The position numbers and the translations under genes were made by a program. From an uncultured Alphaproteobacteria bacterium (GTDB lineage: Bacteria; Pseudomonadota; Alphaproteobacteria; RF32; CAG-239), in the NCBI GenBank assembly GCA_910576955.1, contig CAJTJB010000001.1, positions 286,649 to 350,648 on the forward strand: a stretch of DNA of 64,000 nucleotides, in the 5' to 3' direction. The notes under the pieces were generated by a model that saw nothing but the letters and a program-made list of their open reading frames with translations, was not told the origin of the DNA and did no database searches. Shown piece after piece: positions 1 to 7,889 of the stretch; position 1 is the first letter of the stretch, and each line of letters begins with the position of its first letter.

Positions 1-437
1 GCGCTTTGGCGACATCTTCCGGACAGAAACCTCCGGCAGATATTTCATCTGCGGCATTAGTTCCAAATGTTGTTGTCGGGACCGGATCTGATGTTAACAT
101 TAAAATTCCGGATGAAGTTTTCCAAAAAGTAAATTGGGAAGGAAATTATACAACTGTTGCCGGCTCGTTAGATGATGCGGGGTTGCCTGCTTGGTTGAAA
201 TATGATGACAAAACTCACACCTTTACCGGGCATCCGACGATGGAAGACGAAGGAGATTATCGCATTAAAGTGTATGCTTTAGATAATTCCGGCAACAGCG
301 CGGTGCTTGGCTTTACGATTACCGTAAATAATGTTTATATTCAAACGATGGAATATAAAGGGCTGACCGGTTACAGACGTGCTAAAGTATATCATAAATG
401 CACACCGGGAACGCCTTGTGCAAAAAATGATATATAA
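1..437 (+). CDS. C-terminal part of a surface protein with a cadherin-like/He_PIG Ig domain (partial)
   Basis: The reading frame is already open at the first base, so this is the 3' end of a longer gene cut by the window edge. The visible 145 or so residues contain one Ig-like module whose pattern (PAWLKYD, then TFTGHP, then DEGDYRIKVYALDNSGN, ending FTITVNN) matches the putative-Ig/dystroglycan-cadherin (He_PIG, CADG) type found in large secreted or surface proteins. The last 30 residues carry two cysteines (HKCTPGTPC), perhaps a disulphide at the end of the protein. A membrane protein gene follows after 11 bases, so the two are probably cotranscribed. Function beyond an extracytoplasmic binding or adhesion module cannot be inferred. 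Confidence 0.7.
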   Translation, partial: ALATSSGQKPPADISSAALVPNVVVGTGSDVNIKIPDEVFQKVNWEGNYTTVAGSLDDAGLPAWLKYDDKTHTFTGHPTMEDEGDYRIKVYALDNSGNSAVLGFTITVNNVYIQTMEYKGLTGYRRAKVYHKCTPGTPCAKNDI

Positions 438-448
438 AGGACGGTCAG

Positions 449-1999
449 GTGTTTGACTATATAGAAAAGCATCCTATCGTTTTTACTATCTTAATATGCT
501 TGCTGTTATTTTTAACAGCAGGCATATTTTATAATGCGGTGCCGATAAGCGATTTTCAGGCATCCTATCTGATTTTTGCGGGGATTTTGGCTTCATGTAC
601 GGATGGTTACAATAAGCGAATCGGAATTATTTTGGCAACGCTTTTCCTTTTTCTGTTGTTTCTAACGGCAGATGCCCGCAGCAGCATTTATCTTATCGGC
701 GAATACGGAATTTTATCATTATTTACGTTTCTCAACAAATCCCGTTCGAATATTTTTATATTTGCAATAACAGCGGCGGCGTTTTTATTGCATTTGCATT
801 ATATACAATATACGCCTGTAAATATCCGACAGCATGATATAAATGGCATTATGCTGTATATGAAACAGATTACGCAAAACGGTCTGAATATTTTACAATT
901 TGACCCGTGGCATATGTATTATCTGTTTCACCAACCGCTGCATTTTATCTTTGCCGGCTATTTATTATCTTTGGAATTATATTTGTGGAACTCCAACGCC
1001 TTGGCTTTAGAGGGAGTGCAATATTTGTCTTTGTTATATGTGACGCTCACCACCATTACGGCAGCCGCTATTTTCAAAGAACTTCATATTGTGGGGAAAC
1101 CATTTTATGCCTTGTTGCTATTGTTTGCATTTAACCCGACGCTTACGCTGTTTTCCGGATATCTTTCCGATGATGCTCCGGCGGTTTTTTGGAGCGTTTG
1201 CGTTGTCTATTTTATTATCAGATGGTACAAGGCGGAGCGGGCAAAAGATATTGTTTTTGCGGCGGTTTGTTTTGGTTTCGGGGTGCTGACAAAATTATCC
1301 GTTTTAATGATGGTGCCGGCTGTCTGTTTTATTTTTGCGTACAAGTTATTTTTCACGCTGTCCGACAGGCAAAAAACTTTGCAGCAAATAAGCTGTTTTA
1401 TTATTGTTGCCGTACCGCTTGCGCTGCTATGGATTATACGCAACCATATTTTATTTGATATGCAATTTTTCAATATTCCCGACACATCTCCTGCGGGACA
1501 GAATTTTAAATATCTGACTTTAACGGAGCGAATCGGTGACTTTTCAATGTTTTCTTATCCGTTTCTTGATGCGCCCAAAGTTAATGACGCCAATATCTTC
1601 CTTGCACTGATTAAGACAGAACTGTTCGGCGAATGGGATTTCAGCATTGCGAATCATTTTGTTTATTTGCCGGCACTGATACTTTATGTTCTGAATATTT
1701 CAATTAAGTTTTTGGCATTTGCCGGATGCCTTTCAGGGGTAAAAAATTCAACCATTGAGCATCCGTTTGAGGGAATGTTTGCTATTCTTTATTTAACAAT
1801 TTGGCTTTACGCTTTAAAGTATGCGCTTGATTATCCTTATATTTGTTCAACCGATTTCAGATTGTTTGCACAACTTATGTTGCCTGAAGCTATTTTACTT
1901 TTTGCGGCTTGTCCAAAGATAATGAAAAACGCCGCATTTCCGGCACTTTCCATATCATATGCGGCGTTAAGCTGTTTCATTTATCTGTTCGGAATCTAA
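449..1999 (+). CDS. Polytopic membrane protein, GT-C (PMT/ArnT-like) glycosyltransferase type
   Basis: 516-residue integral membrane protein with about ten hydrophobic segments, starting at a GTG 11 bases after the preceding gene. Between roughly residues 150 and 270 it shows the order typical of GT-C sugar transferases (PMT_2/ArnT group): a periplasmic loop with an aromatic-rich stretch ending in HQPLH, like the family's xxPPLY element, then a helix beginning NPTLTLFSGYLSDDAP. Members use polyprenyl-phosphate sugars and transfer them on the periplasmic side to lipids or proteins. The acidic first-loop residue of the family is not convincing, so the substrate is unknown. Linkage to the He_PIG surface protein suggests, as inference only, glycosylation of a surface component. 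The end overlaps the convergent DUF2155 gene by 4 bases. Confidence 0.55.
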   Translation: MFDYIEKHPIVFTILICLLLFLTAGIFYNAVPISDFQASYLIFAGILASCTDGYNKRIGIILATLFLFLLFLTADARSSIYLIGEYGILSLFTFLNKSRSNIFIFAITAAAFLLHLHYIQYTPVNIRQHDINGIMLYMKQITQNGLNILQFDPWHMYYLFHQPLHFIFAGYLLSLELYLWNSNALALEGVQYLSLLYVTLTTITAAAIFKELHIVGKPFYALLLLFAFNPTLTLFSGYLSDDAPAVFWSVCVVYFIIRWYKAERAKDIVFAAVCFGFGVLTKLSVLMMVPAVCFIFAYKLFFTLSDRQKTLQQISCFIIVAVPLALLWIIRNHILFDMQFFNIPDTSPAGQNFKYLTLTERIGDFSMFSYPFLDAPKVNDANIFLALIKTELFGEWDFSIANHFVYLPALILYVLNISIKFLAFAGCLSGVKNSTIEHPFEGMFAILYLTIWLYALKYALDYPYICSTDFRLFAQLMLPEAILLFAACPKIMKNAAFPALSISYAALSCFIYLFGI

Positions 2000-2763
2000 T
2001 CGCGGCGCAACCCTTTGATTTCCGCCTCGATAGCATCTGACAAATCGTCATTGCCGCTTTCGGTTTCCTTTTTTAATTCCGTATCTGCTGTTTCTTCCTG
2101 CATTTTGGTAAAGAGCAACAGGTTTTCCGGTTCTTCGCCTTCTTCAATTTCGCTCACATATGAGGTTGATGTTTCGGAGATATAGGCGGGCGTTTCCCGA
2201 ATATCCTTTTCAATATCCCTATCTTCATTTATGAACTCTTTAATGCGGATAACCTGCTCTTTTTCCGGTGCAGCTTGTTCACCGGCTGTTTCCTCTTTAG
2301 CAACGTTTTTACCGGAAATAACATCCTTTGCAGGCAAATTGTCGCGTTGTTTTAGTTCTTCTTCCGTCAGTAATTTGGCGGCTTCCACTTCAGCATCTAT
2401 GCATTCAAGCAGCCACACGTCATAAATGGGGTGCTCAATCGCATTTATTCCGGGAGTTGAAGACAACATCCATCCGCGGAAAATATTATATTCATCCTCG
2501 CCGAAACTTTTATCTGCCACATCAACAAACGCAAAATTTTCGGGCGTTTCTTCCGCCGGACGTTTTTTGCACGCACGCAACACCAGCGAAAAATCGCCAA
2601 AACTTATTTTGGAATTAACCGGCACGGTGATTTTATTGACGCGCCCCGTCACCTTATCCATTGCCTGCATTAACGCTGCATTTGTCGGAATTTCTGCCGC
2701 CAGTGCGGGTGCACACATTAAACAGCAAAGCGCTGCCGTATATTTCAGCTTATTTTTCATCAT
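1996..2763 (-). CDS. DUF2155 domain secreted protein
   Basis: 255 residues with an N-terminal signal peptide (MMKNKLKYTAALCCLMCAPALAAE, cleavage after about residue 23). Residues 37-125 match the DUF2155 family of Alphaproteobacteria: TGRVNKITVPVNSKISFG, LVLRACKKRP, FRGWMLSSTPGINAIEHPIYDVWLLEC, with two conserved cysteines. The remaining 130 residues are acidic and low complexity and probably disordered. The family has no established function, but it commonly sits beside MlaD-like genes in Alphaproteobacteria, as here. The start overlaps the end of the upstream mlaD gene by 14 bases, so the two are in one operon and probably translationally coupled. A periplasmic role linked to outer-membrane lipid traffic is inference. 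Confidence 0.85.
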   Translation of the reverse strand: MMKNKLKYTAALCCLMCAPALAAEIPTNAALMQAMDKVTGRVNKITVPVNSKISFGDFSLVLRACKKRPAEETPENFAFVDVADKSFGEDEYNIFRGWMLSSTPGINAIEHPIYDVWLLECIDAEVEAAKLLTEEELKQRDNLPAKDVISGKNVAKEETAGEQAAPEKEQVIRIKEFINEDRDIEKDIRETPAYISETSTSYVSEIEEGEEPENLLLFTKMQEETADTELKKETESGNDDLSDAIEAEIKGLRRD

Positions 2764-3205
2764 TGTTTGTCACCATAAAGATAATTTCACCCACCATATC
2801 TTCTAAAGATTTGGCATCTTTCGTATTTGTCGCCGTTGAACCAGCAGCCATTTTTTCTTTTGCTTTTCCCGGTTCAATCTTAACATATTTATCGCCCATC
2901 AGCCCGTCGCCGGCAATCATTATCTGACTGTCTACGGGTAACGAAATCTGCGGCATTATGCTTAATTTAACATCTACCATATAATCCAGCGGGTTTACGC
3001 TTTGAGATACGACAGTTCCAACTTTGATGCCGTTTATTCGCACGTCTGCGCCCGTATTTAACCCGCCCACTTTTAAAAAGCGGCTGTTTATCTCATAACC
3101 TTTTACCACCTGCAAATCCGACACGCGGTATGCAAACATCATAAACAGGGCTGCGACGGCTAACACGACCAGCCCCATAATTGTTTCCACCGGCTTTTTA
3201 TTCAT
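2750..3205 (-). CDS. mlaD: MlaD-family MCE-domain protein, second copy
   Basis: 151 residues. The ATG at 3205 is chosen because an AAGGAG-type ribosome site lies just upstream; a longer reading frame reaching 3277 lacks one. One N-terminal membrane anchor (about residues 8-25) is followed by an MCE domain with the GGLNTGADVRINGIKVGTV and GDGLMGDKYVKIEPG signatures, then a short linker. MlaD-type proteins form hexameric rings that hold lipid in the periplasm for the Mla transporter, which moves phospholipid between inner and outer membranes. It overlaps both neighbours (8 bases upstream, 14 downstream). The ATPase and permease partners (MlaF, MlaE) are not in this window. It is closely similar in plan to the gene just upstream, so the pair looks like a tandem duplication. 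Confidence 0.85.
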   Translation of the reverse strand: MNKKPVETIMGLVVLAVAALFMMFAYRVSDLQVVKGYEINSRFLKVGGLNTGADVRINGIKVGTVVSQSVNPLDYMVDVKLSIMPQISLPVDSQIMIAGDGLMGDKYVKIEPGKAKEKMAAGSTATNTKDAKSLEDMVGEIIFMVTNNDEK

Positions 3206-3713
3206 TGTCTTCTCCTTTATCTTCTGCCTTGTTTGACCGGGCTTGTTTTCCCTTGCCCATTGCCACAATGCGTTCAAGCAATTCTTCTAATACGAGGGCA
3301 TCCTGCGTATAGCTGATGCTGCCTTTATCCGGAATATAATCTTCTGACCCGCCGACTTCTATTTCAACATATTTGCCGCCTATCAGCCCGAAGCTGACAA
3401 TCGAAGCGCTGCTGTCATCCGGTATGCGGTAACGGCTGCTGATGTTTAAGGTCAGGCGAGAATTAAAATTTTCATCAAGTTCGGCTTTTGAGACACGCCC
3501 GATATTTACGCCCGAAAGACGGACGGCATCTCCAACATTCAAACCGTCCGTGCGGCCAAAACTTGCGTATATGTCATATGTATCGCCGATGCCTCGATTT
3601 TTGATTGAGGCATTATGCGAAATGGTTACGAACACAACAATCAGGACAACGGCAAGAGCCATTATTCCGGTGCGAATCGACTTTTCTTCCTCAATAGAAT
3701 ATTTTTCCTGCAA
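3198..3713 (-). CDS. mlaD: MlaD-family MCE-domain protein, first copy
   Basis: 171 residues: a short cytoplasmic N-terminus, one transmembrane helix (about residues 16-33), an MCE domain with GLNVGDAVRLSGVNIGRV and SFGLIGGKYVEIEVGG, and a charged C-terminal tail of about 30 residues. The MCE fold is the lipid-binding ring subunit of Mla-type lipid transporters. It heads the operon mlaD-mlaD-DUF2155. Having two different single-MCE proteins in tandem allows a mixed ring or two alternative rings; the sequence cannot say which. The upstream 150 bases to the divergent ABC gene at 3868 are AT-rich and presumably hold both promoters. Confidence 0.85.
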   Translation of the reverse strand: MQEKYSIEEEKSIRTGIMALAVVLIVVFVTISHNASIKNRGIGDTYDIYASFGRTDGLNVGDAVRLSGVNIGRVSKAELDENFNSRLTLNISSRYRIPDDSSASIVSFGLIGGKYVEIEVGGSEDYIPDKGSISYTQDALVLEELLERIVAMGKGKQARSNKAEDKGEDNE

Positions 3714-3867
3714 AATCTTGCTCCGTTATATTTTATTATAAACACTTTGTTTATAGAATATAAATAATTTTTTGTCACCTATGTTTTGATTTATTCCGCC
3801 AAATTGTGAAAATTTTAAACATTTTCCGTTATATATGCTTTATAGCTTTTTGTTTATAGGGTAGATT

Positions 3868-4587
3868 ATGATTAATATTCAACATATTTCCAAAGAATAT
3901 GGCGGCAAAATAGTTTTAAATAACCTTAATCTCACTTTACGCCGCGGCGAGGTTGCGGCATTGGTGGGGGAGAACGGTGCCGGGAAATCAACGCTTATGC
4001 GCATTATGTGCGGATATGTGGCTCCGTCTGAAGGCAATGTATCTATATTCGGCAATGACATCCGTGAGCAAAGAATAAAAGCCTTGCAGCATATCGGATA
4101 TGTTCCTGAAATCTCAAATTTATACGGTGATATGATTGTTTATGATTTTCTAAAATGGATTGCCGAGCTGCACGCCGTTAAAAATGCCGACGCCGCCATT
4201 CTTGATGCTGCAGAAAAAATACATATTACGGAAACCTTTTCACAAAAGATTGAAACCCTTTCCAAAGGATATAAAAAACGGGTGGAGATTGCCTCGGCAA
4301 TTTTGCATAATCCGGATATTCTTATTCTAGACGAGCCGACAGACGGACTCGACCCTAACCAAAAAAGAGATTTGCGTAAGTTTATGAAACAATATGCCCA
4401 CAAGAATATTGTTTTGCTCTCAACGCATGTTTTGGAAGACACAAAAGACGCGGACAGAATTATCATGCTGGCCGATGGGAAAATCATAAAAGATACCAGC
4501 ATCGCCGAATTTAAAAAAATATCTAAAAGCAGAGATCTCGGCGAAGCTTTTCACTTGTTAACCGAACAGGCGAAGGAGGAAGAATGA
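3868..4587 (+). CDS. ABC transporter ATP-binding protein, Gld/ABC-2 type
   Basis: 239 residues with a full nucleotide-binding domain: Walker A GENGAGKST (about residue 36), a degenerate signature TLSKGYKKRVEIA in place of LSGGQ, Walker B ILILDEPTDGLD and switch His STHVLED. The LSKGYKKR signature is typical of ATPases paired with ABC-2 permeases such as GldA. It overlaps the next gene by ATGA (4584-4587), and that gene encodes the permease fused to a GldG-like domain, so the two form one complex. In Bacteroidetes this kind of complex is tied to gliding motility; in Proteobacteria the same set is common, has no settled role, and gliding is not implied. Confidence 0.85.
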   Translation: MINIQHISKEYGGKIVLNNLNLTLRRGEVAALVGENGAGKSTLMRIMCGYVAPSEGNVSIFGNDIREQRIKALQHIGYVPEISNLYGDMIVYDFLKWIAELHAVKNADAAILDAAEKIHITETFSQKIETLSKGYKKRVEIASAILHNPDILILDEPTDGLDPNQKRDLRKFMKQYAHKNIVLLSTHVLEDTKDADRIIMLADGKIIKDTSIAEFKKISKSRDLGEAFHLLTEQAKEEE

Positions 4588-6926
4588 AACAATTTCTTGT
4601 GCAGTTTAAAAAAGATTTTGCCGCTTATTTCAGCGGCGTTAACGCGTATCTGATTATCTTTGCCTATTATCTGCTGTCTTTTTTTTCCGCACTTTATTTG
4701 GGCGATTATTTTGTGCGCGAAACGGATGTTATGAATGCCTATTTTGTGATGCAGCCGCTGGTTTTGGTTTTGATTATTCCCGCTGTTACCATGCGCACTT
4801 GGGCAGATGAAATCAAGAGCGGCACAATTGAACTCTTATTAACCCAGCCTATCAGCCATACGGTTTTGGCATTGTCAAAATTCTGCGCTGCTTTTGCTTT
4901 CTTTTTGGTGCTGATTTTATGCTCTGTTCCTTTCTTGTTTATTTCCGGCATCTTGTCTTTTTTGGATTGGGGGATGGTTATTTCCGCATATCTCGGCTTG
5001 ATTTTTTCGGGGGCATTGTTTACTGCCGCAGGCTGTTTGATTTCCTCTTGCTGCCGCAGCGTTATTACCAGTTTTGTATGTACCGTTTTTGTATTATTTT
5101 TTATATTGCAGCTTGATTTTTCGGCATCCGGCACATGTCTGCCGGTTAACGCGTTCGGCTTTGGCTATCATTATCGCGCTTTTTTAAGCGGCGCTTTGTT
5201 ATGGGGTAATTCAGCATATTTCATTCTAGCAACACTTTTGCTGCTTTGGCTAAATGTGGTTATGCTAACGCAGCGTTCCGACACTTCGGCAAACGGAAAG
5301 CGTTTGTTTCGTTATTTTTCCGTTTTATTATTTGTGATATTCTTTTCCGGCAATTTAAGCGCTTTTTTGTTTTCTGACACTATTGCAGACTTTACAGACA
5401 ATAAGATGTATACTTTAACGGAGAAAAACCGGAATTTTTTGCATTCTTTAGACAAACGAATCGACATCACCCTATATGAGGCAAAAAGCAAACGTGAAGA
5501 CGGAAGCTCGCGTTATGCTTCATATGCCGCCTATATCGAACGCTTTTTACAGCAAATCCAAAAATATTCATTCGGGGCTGTCCGTTATTCTGTTATCCGT
5601 GTTGAGCCGTTCAGCGCTTTAGAACGTCGGCTTATCAGGGACAATATCCCCTATGAAGAAGATAATTTCGGCAATAAAAGCTTTATGGCGATGGATGTTT
5701 CCGACAATAGCGGCAACATGTTGCAAATTAACGCCTTGGAAAGCTTGAGGCAAAATTTGTTAGAAACGGACATTATGCGCCTTATCCGGATGTTTGGCAA
5801 AGAAAAGAAATCTGTCGCACTGTATGTTTCTTCCGATGAGCTAAACGAAATGCAAGGTTTTTATAATTTTTTAAACGAATTTTATAATGTGGATTTTATC
5901 CATTCGGATACGCAATTTATACCCAATACCTACGATGCCGTTATATTAATTAACCCCACAGAATTATCTTATGGGTTTCTGCCGGCACTTGACCAGTATA
6001 TCTTAAATGGCGGAAACGTGGTTATGTTCCATGAGCCCTCCCTCTTGGGACATGGCGACAACTCTGACTTATCAGATTTTCTCAACACTTACGGCATTAA
6101 ACCGCTTGCAAATTTCGATATTGCCGACGGCAGTTCCCCAATACGTCCGGCAATGCCGTATAAAGCCGAAGACCGAGATGATATTCGTGTGGTGATGACG
6201 AACGAAGCCGGCGAGGTTCAAACCCGTCCCAGCCGTTTATTCGCCTCAATGCCTATATTGGTTTCAGACAATAAAAACATCGGTGTTTTGACCAAAGGGA
6301 AATTTGAAACACACTATCGGGAGTTTGCTGAAAATAGAGCCGGCTTTTTATCCGAATCTTCACAAAGCGGGCAGTTCTTTTTCTTTTATGACAGCGACAT
6401 CTTAAAAGACTACCTGTATGCGGCAGATGAATCTAAAGGGGCGGGATTTTACCAAATTGTTTCATTTGCCGACAATCAATTATTTTATTTGCAGCTTATT
6501 GACAAGGCGACCCATAACGGGATTGAAACCGAACTTAATTACCCCCATTATTCGATGAATTTAGCCGGTATCAGCACTTTTATCCTCAAAGCCCAACAGA
6601 AAAACTATCAAGAAATGCTTGACACACTGCAAACTAAAATCAACTCCCTTAAAAAAGCTTTAGATTTTGCGGATACATCTTCGGTGAGAAATCTCGGAAC
6701 CCGACATAAGCTGACATTAGACTTGGAAGAGGCAGAGGATGCGCTTAACGAAACCAAAAAGCTTATTATTGCCGATTATCATTCGGCTATTGCCGGTTTG
6801 ACCATTGGTATCCTTTTAGTCATTCCTTGCTTTTTACTTGGTATCTTATGCCTCGCTTTATACATTTTCCGTAAACACAAAAGGTGCAAAATCAGGAGGT
6901 TAATATCTGATGAAATTACACATTAA
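4584..6926 (+). CDS. ABC-2 permease fused to GldG-like (ABC_transp_aux) domain
   Basis: 780 residues that combine two proteins usually called GldF and GldG. Residues 1-260 are an ABC-2 permease with six or so helices, including the RTWADEIKSGTIELLLTQP loop typical of GldF. A seventh hydrophobic segment (about 245-268) leads into a large extracytoplasmic part (about 270-730) with features of the ABC_transp_aux/GldG domain: NKMYTLTEKNRNFLHSLDK, then an ILINPTELSY region and LDQYILNGGNVVMFHEP. A heptad-rich segment near 665-725 and a last transmembrane helix (about 735-760) close the protein. It is preceded by its ATPase (ATGA overlap) and followed by a DUF4340 gene overlapping by 17 bases. The transported substrate is unknown. 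Confidence 0.8.
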   Translation: MKQFLVQFKKDFAAYFSGVNAYLIIFAYYLLSFFSALYLGDYFVRETDVMNAYFVMQPLVLVLIIPAVTMRTWADEIKSGTIELLLTQPISHTVLALSKFCAAFAFFLVLILCSVPFLFISGILSFLDWGMVISAYLGLIFSGALFTAAGCLISSCCRSVITSFVCTVFVLFFILQLDFSASGTCLPVNAFGFGYHYRAFLSGALLWGNSAYFILATLLLLWLNVVMLTQRSDTSANGKRLFRYFSVLLFVIFFSGNLSAFLFSDTIADFTDNKMYTLTEKNRNFLHSLDKRIDITLYEAKSKREDGSSRYASYAAYIERFLQQIQKYSFGAVRYSVIRVEPFSALERRLIRDNIPYEEDNFGNKSFMAMDVSDNSGNMLQINALESLRQNLLETDIMRLIRMFGKEKKSVALYVSSDELNEMQGFYNFLNEFYNVDFIHSDTQFIPNTYDAVILINPTELSYGFLPALDQYILNGGNVVMFHEPSLLGHGDNSDLSDFLNTYGIKPLANFDIADGSSPIRPAMPYKAEDRDDIRVVMTNEAGEVQTRPSRLFASMPILVSDNKNIGVLTKGKFETHYREFAENRAGFLSESSQSGQFFFFYDSDILKDYLYAADESKGAGFYQIVSFADNQLFYLQLIDKATHNGIETELNYPHYSMNLAGISTFILKAQQKNYQEMLDTLQTKINSLKKALDFADTSSVRNLGTRHKLTLDLEEAEDALNETKKLIIADYHSAIAGLTIGILLVIPCFLLGILCLALYIFRKHKRCKIRRLISDEITH

Positions 6927-7854
6927 AGTTGCTTTCTTTATAGCGTGCTTAACTCTTCCGCTGCTTGGTTTCGGTCTTTATCAAAACGCTAAAACATTTT
7001 ATACTATGTCGCGCGGCAATTATTTTTTTGCACACAGCCGCAATAATCTGCAACTCAAAACAATCGTTATTGACTTTGGCAATGACAATAAAATTACTAT
7101 TGAAGAAAATAACGGCTTATGGCGCGTTAAAGAAGCAGACGATTACTTTGCCTCCTTTGCACAAACCGGCTCTTTATTGAAATTTATTTCCGATACAGTT
7201 GTATACAGGGCAGATAAACTTAATGAAAATGATATTAAGGAACACCTTGAAAAAACAATTAAAATTATTTGCAAAGATACTAAAGGCAATGTTTTAGAAA
7301 GTGCGGCTTTTGCCCCGAAAAAAGACAATAACCGTTATCAATATGCTTTGCTTAACGACAATTCTTTTTTATATCAGCTTAAGGGAAATTTTGCCCCATC
7401 TTCAGTATTGATGGATTGGGTACAAATGCCATTGCTGAATATCTATGAGGACAGCATTAAAAGAATCGAAACAAACACATTTGCCGTATACCGCCATTTC
7501 TCGGACGAACGTTTGAAATCGGTTGAAAATAATGAACTGGCTCTCTATATCGGGCAGCTTATAAATAATTTCCGATATTTAAATGCTGAAGACATCAAAC
7601 ACATTACGCATTTTAATCCTGCCTTGTTCAAAAAAGTGAAACGTTATGATATTACCCTCTTTAACGGAATGATTTATGATTTGGAAGTCTACAACAAAGA
7701 CAATGAATACTGGTTGCGCATTCGCCTTAACCACGAATTGACAGCTCCGCTTGCAACAAAGAGGCAAATTAAAGAACGGCAGATTTTATATGACGGCTGG
7801 TTCTTTAAAATCAATAAAGACAAGGGATATGTTATTTCCAGCTTTTCGCTGTAA
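6910..7854 (+). CDS. DUF4340 domain protein
   Basis: 314 residues with an N-terminal hydrophobic segment (about residues 5-25) that can be a signal anchor. The rest shows the DUF4340 layout: an early block with the WRVKEADDYFA pattern and a repeated beta-rich unit with similar WLRIRLNHEL and GWFFKINKDKGYVIS segments near the end. DUF4340 proteins are regularly encoded right after GldG-like proteins and are thought to be the periplasmic partner of that ABC system. The ATG at 6910 is preceded by a strong AGGAGGT at 6894-6900 and overlaps the permease gene, so expression is coupled. A strong intrinsic terminator follows at once, closing the three-gene operon. Confidence 0.75.
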   Translation: MKLHIKVAFFIACLTLPLLGFGLYQNAKTFYTMSRGNYFFAHSRNNLQLKTIVIDFGNDNKITIEENNGLWRVKEADDYFASFAQTGSLLKFISDTVVYRADKLNENDIKEHLEKTIKIICKDTKGNVLESAAFAPKKDNNRYQYALLNDNSFLYQLKGNFAPSSVLMDWVQMPLLNIYEDSIKRIETNTFAVYRHFSDERLKSVENNELALYIGQLINNFRYLNAEDIKHITHFNPALFKKVKRYDITLFNGMIYDLEVYNKDNEYWLRIRLNHELTAPLATKRQIKERQILYDGWFFKINKDKGYVISSFSL

Positions 7855-7858
7855 ACAT

Positions 7859-7886
7859 TAAAGCCGGCATTCTCTGCCGGCTTTTT
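7859..7886 (+). terminator. Intrinsic terminator of the Gld-type ABC operon
   Basis: An 8-9 bp stem (AAGCCGGC / GCCGGCTT, loop ATTCTCT) is followed by a T run. It sits between two convergent genes and mainly serves the plus-strand operon, because the minus-strand T tract is short. Confidence 0.9.
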
Positions 7887-7889
7887 AGC

